Assembly: GCF_963675165.1 (NCBI RefSeq) | Contig: NC_087385.1 | Coordinates: forward strand, 5,194,412-5,258,411 | Direction: 5' to 3' | Length of the DNA: 64,000 bases | From: Halichondria panicea | Lineage: Eukaryota; Porifera; Demospongiae; Suberitida; Halichondriidae | Shown: positions 27,296-45,600 of the stretch, one piece after another | How the letters are laid out: each line of letters opens with the position of its first letter | Position numbering within the stretch: the first letter of the stretch is position 1 | Notes under the pieces: model-generated | Seen by the model: only the letters and a program-made list of their open reading frames with translations | The model's database searches: none | What the model was told of the DNA's origin: nothing | Position numbers and translations under genes: made by a program

Positions 27296-29810
27296 TGGGC
27301 GTGGCCCCACCCTGGACGCGAACGTAGGGTTGGGCACCACTGCAATGTCAGGTTTGTTCCACCGGCACTTAGCTTTAGGGTGTGGCTAAGCATGAATACG
27401 ATTAATTCCAAGTGGGCGGTAACCGCAAAGCTCAGTTAGAATGCTACTGCAGGAGTCATTTTTGCATACCACTAGCTCTAACTGACCTGGCGTGTTCCTG
27501 GATCAAGCTGGCTTGTCTACTATTGTTGCATTTTGATTTAACTAAAGAGAATGACTAGTTACTGACTCGTTCATTAATGAACCACGCCTTCACACTTGAA
27601 CTCTGCAATCTGATTGGGCTGCAAATTTTTTGCAGCAGACACAAACCTGACATTGCAGTGGTGCCCAACCCTACGCTCGCGTCCAGGGTGGGGCCACGCC
27701 CAACTACACACACACACACAAACACACTACCGTATACCTCGCTTGCGCATGCGCACCGAGGCATAATGACAAGCAACTTGCAAAACACAGTACACAATTA
27801 TGACTTTAGTGTACAAATACTTGCAGATGACATGGACCATCCATGTGTGAGGGATGCTGAGTTTGTGCTGGAGTACATCAACAAGAATGTGGAGTTCGTG
27901 ATCAAGTCCAATATCAATCCTGCCATAATGAATCAGAAATTGCCTCCCGATCCCTTCTTCAGAGGCGAGTTTTTTAATCTTAATTGGCAACACATGTACA
28001 TTTACAAAATACTTTAAATTTGAATATCAATCTCTGCTATTATTACTCAGGTTACAGTATTGTTGTGCTTCATATACCCCCCACAGATCTGAAGGTGGTG
28101 TGTCTAGCCTTCTCGGATACATTTAGCCTCCAGCACTGGCACAAGATCAGTCAGTGGGTCATCTCTCTCACACATAGGAAAGGGCTTATCTTACCCGGCC
28201 CCCTCAAAAATGTCCCCCATGGCCCTGAGGAGGGTGAGGGTATAAGGCGGAGTCGACTCTCGTCTGTCTCAACCACTTCATCACAAACCGGACCAGGTAA
28301 GTCTTAATTACATTGCTTACATTGTATGTACATATATGTATAGTACATGTACAACAATCTGAAAGTGTTCTGAAATTCGTTGTTACTAATAATTATTCTT
28401 CAGTGCAGTGCTTTTTAAGCAAGCCATTGACATGCATGTATAACCTAATATAACCGCTCCCTCCCAGGCAACACAGCCATGCTGGAGAAGTTTTTGCTCT
28501 ATCACAAGTGCCTCCTGCGTTTCTTTGAAGACTTTCTTGTGGTGTACCAGGTCCCTCTCCTCTCACTCCTCTCTCCTCTCCTCAGAGTGCAGGAGAGACA
28601 GGTGTGTGTGTATGTGTAGTGTGTGTTTTATACTGCCTTGATTAAGTGTCCCATTGTCCCTCTACACACTATATTTAGCAGGTAAAGTGTTTGGACATGT
28701 GTTCACCACAACTGTATATGTCCACCCCTGCAGCTGCAAAGTGCCCTCGAAGAAGTCAAGAGCGACTCTCCTGCTCTATTTAAAGACGTCAATGAAAGCA
28801 TCGATCGTTGTCGGGCACTCCTCTCCTCCGGTTTTAATTCTATGGCCTCAGTGAGCAGACACCAGCTGTTGCAAAAGGTGAATGACAACCTTCGACACTT
28901 GGCGCTGCCCACTCGAGTGCAACGTTCCCACACCTCTGTCGACCCTAAGCCCACTCGACGTAAGAAGGACAGGCGAATGTCACACACAGCCTTCACACAA
29001 TCACCACTCACCAAGATCGGGGAAGAGGATCAAGACGGTGAGTTTCTCCTGCAGTCCAACACGCTGCCGAAAAAGTTGGGCAGTATTTCTCCCGAACACC
29101 GACCCATTACGCTCAAATGGAAGGGGAAGAGTGTGTCGAAGTCGTATGTGCCCCCTCCTATAAGTCACTCTAAGCATCAGAGTCCCTTGACCGAGAGTGG
29201 CAAGAAGACTTCACAAAGGCCACAACGCAAGGCCCATCGACCAAAGATGGCCTCACTTTCAGAACACAAGAGATCACCACAACTGGGCCTGGTTGGAAGG
29301 ACGTGGAGCTCTGGTTTCAATGCAGATATTGATGATGATGAGGACACATTGTCCCCAGATGGTAGATTTGCTACCACAACAAACTTTGTACCAGATGATG
29401 AAAATACTATCCACAATATTGCCTCGCTCTCCGAAGACGATAGCCCTATCCCCTCCAGGAGGACTGTGTCACATGACCCACAAGCTGATTTGAACGACAG
29501 TGGTAAACAAACAGTGTTAGTGACTGTAGAGGTACATGAGAACATGGGGACCGAGGATCACCCACCCGTGTGTGCGTTGGACTCTAACGAGAGCACCAAC
29601 TCTGCAACTGCCCTCGTATCACCTGACCAACGAGCCGAAGATCCTAGCCATACTCGGAGCCTACCGACTACCGCTCATCTCAATGCCAAGCAAGGTGGCA
29701 GAACAAGGAGGGTGTCCTTCTCCAATGAACTGAAGGTAGATGGTGTGAGTTCGGCCCTGAAAGAATCCAACAAGTACATGTACCACAGTTTAGGTGGTGG
29801 AGACAATTAG
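13857..29810 (+). CDS. UNC80: UNC80, NALCN sodium-leak channel complex subunit
   Basis: UNC80 is a very large cytosolic scaffold of the NALCN leak-channel complex at the plasma membrane, setting resting excitability together with UNC79. Matches to the family include RIQRLVVLLNTSVPGTVPD, VKMAACQLLLEITRFLRD, RFKTLWETRYHVWPRMEE, the HFLFNNFMGMVMKH segment and NNIVLFLNVINGAMLLH. Exons (approx.): 13857-15863, 16086-16759, 17290-19279, 19467-19668, 19811-20101, 20770-21056, 21427-21596, 21741-22001, 22181-22409, 22597-23128, 23311-23451, 23592-23851, 24031-24268, 24702-24802, 24894-25108, 25201-25405, 25524-25566, 25622-25693, 25798-26002, 26188-26290, 27825-27964, 28087-28294, 28469-28602, 28734-29810. 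The total is about 3,260 residues, equal to the human protein. Exons 2-3 encode long Ser/Arg-rich disordered regions; the last exon is a disordered tail ending in an RRVSFSNELK-like stretch. One intron (after 27964) has a GC donor. Intron 16760-17289 has no recognisable feature. Confidence 0.93.
20324..20698. mobile_element. MITE-like element with ~65-bp inverted repeats (outer of nested pair)
   Basis: Arms at about 20324-20389 and 20633-20698 are inverted copies of each other with only a few mismatches. Both contain CTACAGAGGATTTCAGGTTG and AAAAGTTGAAGTGCA. The element lies in the UNC80 intron just before the exon at 20770. No ORF is present, as expected for a non-autonomous DNA element. A second element is inserted inside it. 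Confidence 0.75.
20413..20620. mobile_element. MITE-like element, CCGTATAGCGGG termini (inner of nested pair)
   Basis: Left end TACCGTATAGCGGGTAA and right end TTACCCGCTATACGGTA are inverted copies, and homology continues into TTTCGTGG. TA at both ends suggests a TA target duplication of the Tc1/mariner type. Length is about 208 bp, with no ORF. It sits between the two arms of the outer inverted-repeat element. Confidence 0.75.
22551..22596. repeat. (CA)n abutting UNC80 splice acceptor
   Basis: An uninterrupted CA repeat of about 34 bp ends in ATACAG directly before the UNC80 exon starting at 22597. It occupies the polypyrimidine-tract position. A shorter CA run precedes the acceptor at 23591 as well. 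Confidence 0.8.
24353..24557. mobile_element. piggyBac-like MITE flanked by TTAA
   Basis: The left end reads TTAACAGGGTGTCGTCATAC and the right end on the opposite strand reads TTAAGCAGGGTGTCATACAG. The TTAA flanks are the classic piggyBac-superfamily target duplication. It is about 205 bp long with no ORF, inside the UNC80 intron between exons ending at 24268 and starting at 24702. Confidence 0.6.
26412..26736. mobile_element. MITE-like element with ~40-bp inverted termini
   Basis: The left arm (26412-26459) begins CATTGTGCACAGTAAA and contains TCTATAGTACTACT. The right arm (about 26697-26736) is its reverse complement apart from an 8-bp insertion in the left arm and a mismatch. The interior has no ORF. 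It lies in the long UNC80 intron 26291-27824, immediately before a dispersed repeat. Confidence 0.65.
26732..27230 (+). repeat. Dispersed repeat copy 1 (in UNC80 intron)
   Basis: This stretch matches the reverse complement of 39780-40235 in the AGFG intron. Shared blocks include GGTGCTGATGCCTCGGTGGA, ATAACTCGAGAAC, and ACATGACTAGAAGCCTA, in the same order. No coding potential is visible. It is an interspersed family of unknown type. Confidence 0.7.
27241..27291. repeat. (CA)n microsatellite
   Basis: About 50 bp of perfect CA repeat directly left of the 27290-27709 element in the UNC80 intron; the right side of that element also continues into CA repeats (27709-27727). The element may have inserted inside one CA tract. 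Confidence 0.9.
27290..27709. mobile_element. Young MITE with 64-bp near-perfect inverted termini
   Basis: Arms at about 27293-27356 and 27643-27706 are inverted copies with a single mismatch, starting GTTGGGCGTGGCCCCACCCT. TA flanks both ends. The left side abuts a (CA)25 run (27241-27291) and the right side another CA run. Total length is about 420 bp without a transposase. The near-identity of the arms suggests a recent insertion. Confidence 0.75.
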
Positions 29811-30041
29811 CTATTATAAATGTATAATTATATATGTGATTTGTCTTGCGTGTATATAATTATGTGTGCATGTGTGCACTGTTTTTATGTTTAATGTTTT
29901 GCAAAATTGTTTTATTATATTGCACGATTCATTGATACAAAACTGGTGTTAAAAAGTTATAAAACGCATATAATTTTACACATTAAAAATTGTCATGATA
30001 CTAGACTATATAAAAAATTGTCAAATTGAGCAACTGATTGA

Positions 30042-38260
<8,219 letters not shown>

Positions 38261-38523
38261 GATTGATTGGCCAGTTAGGAGATTAACGAGTCTACAAAGC
38301 AATCCTAACCTTTCAAAGACACACAGCTAAGCGACTGTTTATTGCTGTATGCATCTTGTGTGTGAGGGGTGTGTAGGGTATCATTAACCTTTGACCTTTT
38401 AAGTTACCTAAATGGAAAAAGGCACGTGACATCTTATGAAGACTTTTTAGGGAAGACTTCTTTCAGGATTGTATTTCTGCACTAGTTTTCAGCCTGTTAT
38501 TGTGTCTGAGCTAAGAGGGTGGA
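38261..38523. promoter_or_regulatory. Divergent PIX/AGFG promoter region
   Basis: Only 263 bp separate the PIX start codon (minus) and the AGFG start codon (plus). This must contain both 5'UTRs and promoters, so a bidirectional promoter is likely. No TATA box was recognised. Confidence 0.55.
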
Positions 38524-41500
38524 ATGGCTTCATCAGTGACCAAGAAGAAGGAAGAGGAACAGAAACTGAAGGCCCTCAGAGAGCTCACTGCCATTGAGCA
38601 CAATAAGAAGTGTCTGGAATGTTCACAGAGAGGCATAACCTATGCAGACATGAATACCAATGGATTTGTGTGTGTCGGGTGCAGTGGATTTCTGTAAGTC
38701 TGTATGCACTATCCTATACCATACACCTAGCAGCTAGCCGAGTGTGCTATACTATACTGTATAAATGTGTTCAGCACTGCTGATATGCTGTCAGCTGTCT
38801 ACAATAATGCCTATGGACTTATACGATAAAGATTGATTATGATTTATGTTATTACTATTTCTATTTGCAGACGTGGACTTAATCCTCCACATCGAGTCAA
38901 GTCCATCTCTATGACAACGTTCTCTCCGGCAGAGATCCAAGCACTCAAGAACGGTGGAAATGAGGTGAGTATACTTCCAGCACTGTTAATCGGTATTAAT
39001 TCTTTTTGGAAGGTAGTATAATATCCTGTGGGAATTGCATTCAATCATGTATGGTTACATTCAGGGACATGTCGTGGTCATCAAGGTTTTCTTCCCCCCT
39101 CACAGATTTCCAGGAAGATTTGGCTGGGGAAGTGGAACTCTAAGCGTGACCGAGAGCCAGACAAATCTGACGAGGCTGCATTCAAAGGCTACCTTGTTTC
39201 AAAGTATGAGAGACGCTCCTGGTATGTTGATCCAAAAGAGGCGGTAAAGGAGGAAGAGAGGAGCACACCTAAACCAGAGCCTAAATTGGCACCCCCTCCT
39301 TCTGTAAAGGTGTGTAGTTACACTTGCAATAGTTTTATGCTACTAGAGTAGGTAACGTGTGTGAGAATTCAGTGTTTAGGGCTCAGGAAACCCTCAATAA
39401 ATTACATCATATCCTTTGGGAGTAGGGAAATCCCTCTTGTACTGCCTCTGAACTGTGTATGGTATTGAGATGTATGTCTCCGTACAGCTACCTGCACATG
39501 CACAGTCGACGCCCACCATTGAGCGGCCCCGTGGTGGCTCCCAGCCGACAGTGACTACAGCACCCCCCACAGCCACTGTACAACCCGTCACAGTCACAGC
39601 CACAGCCACAGCCACGGCCAACAAGACAATAGACCTCCTAGGAGACTTGCAAGGAGACCCATTTGGTGAGTTTATTATGCCTCTATGTGTATGCCCAAGC
39701 TGGTAGTGTGTTTGTGTGTGTGTGTGTCTGTCTGTCTGTCTGTCTGTCTGTCTGCCTGCCTGCCTGTCTGCCTGCCTGCCCAAGGATCAATGAAGTTCAA
39801 GTAGAGCTGATCCTTCTTTAGGCTTCTAGTCATGTTTTCTTGGGTTGGAATTAGTAGATTTACAAAATAATGCTTTGTTCTCGAGTTATGGAGTTTTGCT
39901 TACTTTGAAGGCTTGTTGCAGACTCTTTAGACTCTTGCATAGCAAAATCTGTTACTTAGTAGTTAGCTCTGCACTAGAATGCTAGCTATTAATTGGTAGC
40001 TGCAAGAGCGAGAAAAGAGCTGCAAAGCCACACTGTTCCATTAGCTTGCAGCCATTTAATAATTATGTACTTTGAACTTCTGCATCCTTTTAACAACAAT
40101 CGATCATATCCCACTCTTTTTCACCATTCTCTGCATGTGTATTAACTGTACATTAATTATAGTGATTAGTGCTAGTACTGTAGTAGCTTCATTGCCACAA
40201 AGCTTTGTCGCCTCCACCGAGGCATCAGCACCTGCGGTGCTTTCATTGTTACTGTGTATGTTACAAGGTGAAAAAATGTATAGTGTTGCATTTCATTATA
40301 CAGTATTGTATGTACCCAGTATACAATGTACACATGTAATTATGTGGAAACATATTCAAATTCTCTCATATTACAGCCTCTAAACCTCCTGTTGGTGGAG
40401 TGTCTGTATTACCAGTAGGAGGATTCAAGCCTGGTATGTTTGCCTAAACAGTCACTCATTGCCACGCTTAAAGGTTATTAATATTTTCTCACAGACGAAT
40501 TCGGGGCATTCACTGGAGCCACACAGCCACCCACTCCTGTATCGACAAGCCTCACATCCTCCACACCAAGCACCACACTGTCGGCCGCAGACAAGTACGC
40601 AGCTCTCGCTAATTTGGACGATACATTCCGAGATTTAAAAGTGAAAGACGAGCCTCCTCAACAGCCCGCACCTGTTCCTATACCCAAAAACCAAAGCCAG
40701 CCGTTTGGAAGTTCTGGCACTAATCCGTTTGGAGCGGCTTCTGGCCCAACACAGTCTGTGTCTAATCCCTTCAGTGGGCAGCAACAGCAGCAGCAACCAA
40801 ACATGCAAGGATTCGGTGGGCAACAACAAGCCTTTGGAGGGCAGCCACAAGGTCAAGCGTTTGGTAATGTACAGCCTGGTTTTGGTCAGCAACAGGCGTT
40901 TCAAGGTGGACAAAACTTTGGAGGACAACCTCAACAGTTTGGTGGATCGGGGCAGCAACAAGTACCTCCTGGAGGACAACCTAATCCTTACATGCAGCAA
41001 CAATGGGCACAACAACAGAGAGCAGTTCGGCCGTCTGGTCAGATTCCACCTGGTGCTTCGTTCGGTTCCGTACAGCAAGGACAACAATGGGGAGGACAGG
41101 CTCCCAGAGCACAATTTGGAGCTCCTCAACAACCGGGATTCGGTACAGCACCACAACAGCAAGGTGGATTTGGTCAGCAGCAACGACAAGGTGGATTCGG
41201 TACAGCACCACAACAGCAAGGTGGATTTGGTCAGCAGCAACGACAAGGTGGATTCGGTACAGCACCACAACAGCAAGGTGGATTCGGTACAGCACCACAA
41301 CCGCAAGGTGGATTCGGTCAGCAGCAACGACAAGGTGGATTCAGTACAGCACCACAACAGCAACAAGGAGGGTTCGGTACAGCACCACAACAGCAAGGTG
41401 GATTCGGTCAGCAGCAGCAACGACAAGGTGGATTCGGTACAGCACCACAACAGCAGCAAGGAGGGTTCGGTACAGCACCACAACAGCAAGGTGGATTTGG

Positions 41501-42284
41501 TACACAACAGCAACGATTTGGTGCCCCCCAACAATCTCAGCAGTCTGGATTTGGTGCCCCCCAACAATCTCAGCAAGCTGGATTTGGTGCCCCCCAACAG
41601 TCTCAGGGTGGATTTCAACAAAGTGGATTCAGTGGACAACAGCAATCTCAACAAGCTGGATTTGGTGCAACTCCCTCGGCTAGTTTTGGTGGTGTACCAC
41701 AGCAGCAAGGTGGAGCGTTTGGTGGACAGCAGACGAAACCTCAGTGGAACTCTTTGCCAGCGTCTACTCAATCGAGTCAACCTAGAACTGGTATCAATAC
41801 AGCCCCTTCCTCTACCCCAGGTTCAGGATGGAGCTCTAGTGTGGCCTCTACTAGCACACAGTCTACCCCCGGATCACAGCCAACCTCTAACACTGGATGG
41901 AGCAATGATCTCGCCAAGCCTGCTCCTATGAGCACATGGGGAATGCAACCACAGTCAACTGCACCGACTGGAGGCTCTAGCTGGAGTTCTGGACTAGTGT
42001 CTGGGCAACAGGGTGGTGGCTGGAGTGGAGGACAGGCCAACTGGGGTGGAGCAGGAGTGCAGCAGCAACAACAGCAGCCAATGGGCAGTGGGCCCCAACA
42101 AGGATCTGCCAACCCTTTTGCAGTAAGCATGAGTTGCTATCTTGCTTGTGCAAGTATGTGCGTGTGTGATATGCCTACTACATGTACATGTTAATTATGC
42201 TGCTGAAACCCTCTATTTACAGCTGTATTTTCTATATTTCTATAGTCCTCTACCCAGTCCACAACAACAAACCCGTTTCTTTGA
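38524..42284 (+). CDS. AGFG1: ArfGAP with FG repeats (AGFG1/Hrb family)
   Basis: AGFG proteins carry an ArfGAP domain and act in clathrin-coated vesicle traffic by binding cargo and Eps15 via NPF motifs. Exons 1-3 encode the ArfGAP: C-x2-C-x16-C-x2-C-x4-R is intact (CLEC, CVGC, then SGFLR), followed by GLNPPHRVKSISMTTF and KIWLGKW. Exon 6 begins the tail with ADKYAALANLDDTF, as in human AGFG1, then a long Q/G/FG-rich region. The last exon of 13 codons (42246-42284) ends TNPFL, the family's usual C-terminus. Exons (approx.): 38524-38693, 38870-38963, 39107-39309, 39487-39664, 40377-40432, 40495-42123, 42246-42284; about 789 residues against about 560 in human. The excess is the repeat tail. 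AGFG1 versus AGFG2 cannot be separated. Confidence 0.93.
39725..39781. repeat. TCTG/CCTG tetranucleotide repeat
   Basis: About 55 bp of TCTG units grading into CCTG units just inside the AGFG intron that follows exon 39487-39664, preceded by a short TG run. It borders the dispersed repeat that begins at about 39780. Confidence 0.9.
39780..40235 (-). repeat. Dispersed repeat copy 2 (in AGFG intron)
   Basis: Reverse-complement homologue of 26732-27230, with collinear matching blocks such as GCTTTGTTCTCGAGTTATGG, GGCTTCTAGTCATGTT and CCACCGAGGCATCAGCACC. The middle is more diverged. It fills most of the intron 39665-40376. Confidence 0.7.
41138..41510 (+). repeat. Coding minisatellite in AGFG exon 6
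   Basis: Units GGFGTAPQQQ (30 nt) and GGFGQQQRQ (27 nt) alternate about a dozen times, giving a 57-nt higher-order period. Nucleotide identity between units is very high, so this is recent tandem expansion and not only selection on protein composition. A looser repeat (FGAPQQSQQ) follows to about 41660. Confidence 0.9.
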
Positions 42285-42645
42285 TGTGCACCCTTCCCTT
42301 CGGATAGCGTACCACTGTTTTAGAGAAAACTGTTTGTTTCTTTTTCGATGCATTATAATATATAATCGCTTTTAAATCTTAGTCCTCTACCAATTGTAGC
42401 ACTTTAGGGTCTCATTTTTGTATTAGGTATGTATCATTGTGCACCTATAATGGCATTGTGTTGAGAGTTAAATTTTACTTGGTTATGATCGTTCATTAAT
42501 TTTGAGTCACATGATTGGATTGAGTTCAGCCGCGGCCTATAACCGAACTAGATTGCACACTTGTTAGACTTAACGATTATTACCTATTGAAGCATGCATG
42601 GCCTTGATATCTAAACTGTAATGCTGGAGAGGATGCATCAAGAGG
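42285..42645. other. AGFG-CTC1 tandem intergenic gap
   Basis: 361 bp holding the AGFG 3'UTR and the CTC1 promoter. No canonical AATAAA and no other feature were seen. Confidence 0.4.
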
Positions 42646-45600
42646 ATGGAGGACGATGTGAGTTGATCAAAATGCCCTTAACAGTTATTAACAATCTCAT
42701 CAGGAGGCTGTATGGCGTGGGATGCTCTCCAGACACCTCAATGATGCCATCTCATCTCTATTGAACCCCACACAACCTCTTCACCAACTCACTGCATCTG
42801 TAGAGAACCAAATACACCATATCCAGGGCACTACCTGTGCAACCTGCAGGAGACTACCAACAGAATGTGAAGTATTTAGTATTGGGAAACTAGATCGTTT
42901 CAAGAAATCCTTCCGTGTTGAGGTGCCCAAGGAGAGGTGTGAGTGTGTGTCCGACCAGGCACTGAGCAGCTCTCAATCCTCCACTGAAGTGGAGGATGCA
43001 CTGGATATACTACCAGTAATACTGTTGGGTATGGTCCGACAAGAGGAGGGTGGACTGGCACTTGCAGACTTAACAGGCCATGTGCTCTGTGAGGTACATT
43101 TGTATGTATTCAATAGTATCATAAAAATAAAAATAAAAGCTGCATCATGTTAAATTAAGTGAGCATTACGTAGGTATCTGCTTCTATATCGACACTCAAT
43201 CTGATTGGACGCCTGGTTGTACTGGCACAGTGGAACTGGATTCCCTCTCCCAAAGGTGACCATAATATTCTTTTGTGGTGACACTATAATTATGGTGGTA
43301 AGCTCTGCATGACATTGTATTGTGTATGCAGGTGAGGGATACATAGAGGTGGAAGAGATGGTGTGTCTGCCACTGAGTCAGGACCCTCCACACGTAGATC
43401 ATCAGTTGCTGTCTATTGCTAGACTCAAGAACTTAATGAGGTGAGCTCTCTCAGTTCATCGCAATCACAGTTATATCGCAATCTGAATCATTACGTATGT
43501 TATGTAGAATCGACTATAACATTGTGTAGAATGGACTATGACATTGCTCCTCCTGATACAGTAAGAAGAAGTTACCCTCAAGAACACCACTGTGTGTGTT
43601 TGGAAGAGTCAGAGCTCTCAGTGAAACAAATAGGTACCCTATCATAATTATCATGTGTACTATATTAATAGACAGTAGGTTCCTTCCTATTCCACAGGTC
43701 GTATTGGCTGGTTGAGTTGGAAGATCCCCTTACCTCGCATATCGGACACCCAATACTCAATCTGGTAAGTTCCTTATAATATATACAAATTGTGTCTTGT
43801 CACACACATCACATATCCTCTATATAGGTGACGCATCTGCTACACCTGTCCAGTCTACTCAGACTATCAGAGGTGTACTTGTTCACTGACTTAAGAGACA
43901 AACTTCTAAACAAAGTAATTATATTCAAAAAACAACACTCTTTAACTCATTGATTTGTGTATAAAGGGGAGTCCAAATGAACAGAGAGTTCTTGTGACCA
44001 CGTCCAGCACCCAGGTACACGCCCACACCTCACTGGAAGAGCCTCCTCTAAAGAGAAGCAAGACTTGCATAGACAACTCCAGTACAGAGGGCAGCCAGTT
44101 ATTGAGTTGTCTGGAGACCAGTCAGTTGCTGGAGGAACCAATGAGCCAATCAGAGGGAAGAGCACATGACTTGGTGTCTTACACAGTGAGTGTTTCTCAT
44201 GCTTATAAATGAAAGTGTATCTACGAGTGTTGTCCTCAGGGCACTATCACCAGCTGTGTGTTGCCTGAGGCTGGAGTGTATGAGATGGATGGAATGATTC
44301 GTCTCTACCTCACACACCAGACTACCCCTCATCATGGCAGGGGACTGAGAGTGGGGTCAAAGGTTGAGCTACATAATGTCCACATACTCAGAGTTGCAGA
44401 CAAGCGACTAAGGGTTTGTTTTGAGCATGTAATGTGTGCATGTTTTAATAGATTGTGCAGCACTTGTCTGGCTTGTTTTCCTGCTCTCTATCAACTGTTC
44501 GAGTCTCACAATTCTCTCAACTGGACACTCCGTTCATGGTATGAAATTCTATCTAATGTGCGAGAATAGTTCATCCTTTCTGGCTAAATTCTTTCTTTGG
44601 TACCTGTACCTGTACGGCTGTAATAGTTTGCTCTGGTTACGCAGATGTACGACAGTAGTAATCTCCTGTGCTGCTTGGTGAGGAGGTATAGAGCCAGAGA
44701 CACGGCCTGGTTGGTGGACACATTCCTCACTCTCAGGAACAGGGGGTGAGTGGATGACTCAGTGTGTGGGTGTGAATCAGCAAGTGGTATTGAGGGGCAG
44801 TCATTTACCAAGTCTGTCATAGCCATCGGCTTATATTTAGTAATTTAGAGCTACAGACTGCAACAGACTGCAAGTTTTAATTTTGAAAACCGAATTCAAA
44901 TACTACGCTCTCTGTTACTAACCTACATTCGTATGTATCACATTGCCCTTCCTCCCCCCCCCCACACACACACACACACGCACACCTTTACCCATGCACA
45001 GACTGAGTGCCCAGAGGAGCTTCCGTCTACTGCAAACACTCTGTACTGCCTTGACACTGCCCTCACTGGAGAAAAGGGACCATCTCACAGAGTTTCTCAG
45101 TCATGGTGTCTCCTGTCAACTGCTAACAGAATCAACCCTCACACGTCCACCCGTGCTCGCTCAAATTGGAGGTGTACTGAATGAAGTGTCAACAGTGACA
45201 AACTGCGATGGGTTTCAGTGGGTGCAAAGCTCCAAGGAAGATGCTAGTCTGAATGATGGTGGTGCTATCTTGTACACTGTTGCTACCAGATGGTCTTATG
45301 GTGTGGTGAAGCATTCAGAGTTTCAAGGAGAACAGGTACACACTGTGCTTACGTATGTGTGCGTGTATGTTTGGCCCTAATTTTCCTTCTACTACAGATG
45401 CTTGTTGGAGAGTTGAGAGGTGACACTGAAACTGGACAAATTGAGTTCAAAGACAACACCGGACGTCTGTTGGTTGCTCCCTGTCACAGCCCCACACCTC
45501 ACGACCACCCCTTCACAAATGACGCCCCCACGGCTTGTGTGTTGGATGGATTCAGAGCTAGTGTACTTATCTCAGAATTCGACATTGTGGCTGAAAAGAC

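Noticed and set aside
28654-28854. Short alternative-frame ORF in the last UNC80 intron and exon
   Set aside because: Shadow of the UNC80 frame, which has clear splice sites.
40635-41780. Long minus-strand ORF (381 codons) and other-frame ORFs across the AGFG repeat
   Set aside because: They follow the 3-nt-periodic minisatellite; Leu/Ser/Thr-only composition mirrors the Q/G repeats. The AGFG frame is supported by homology at both ends.
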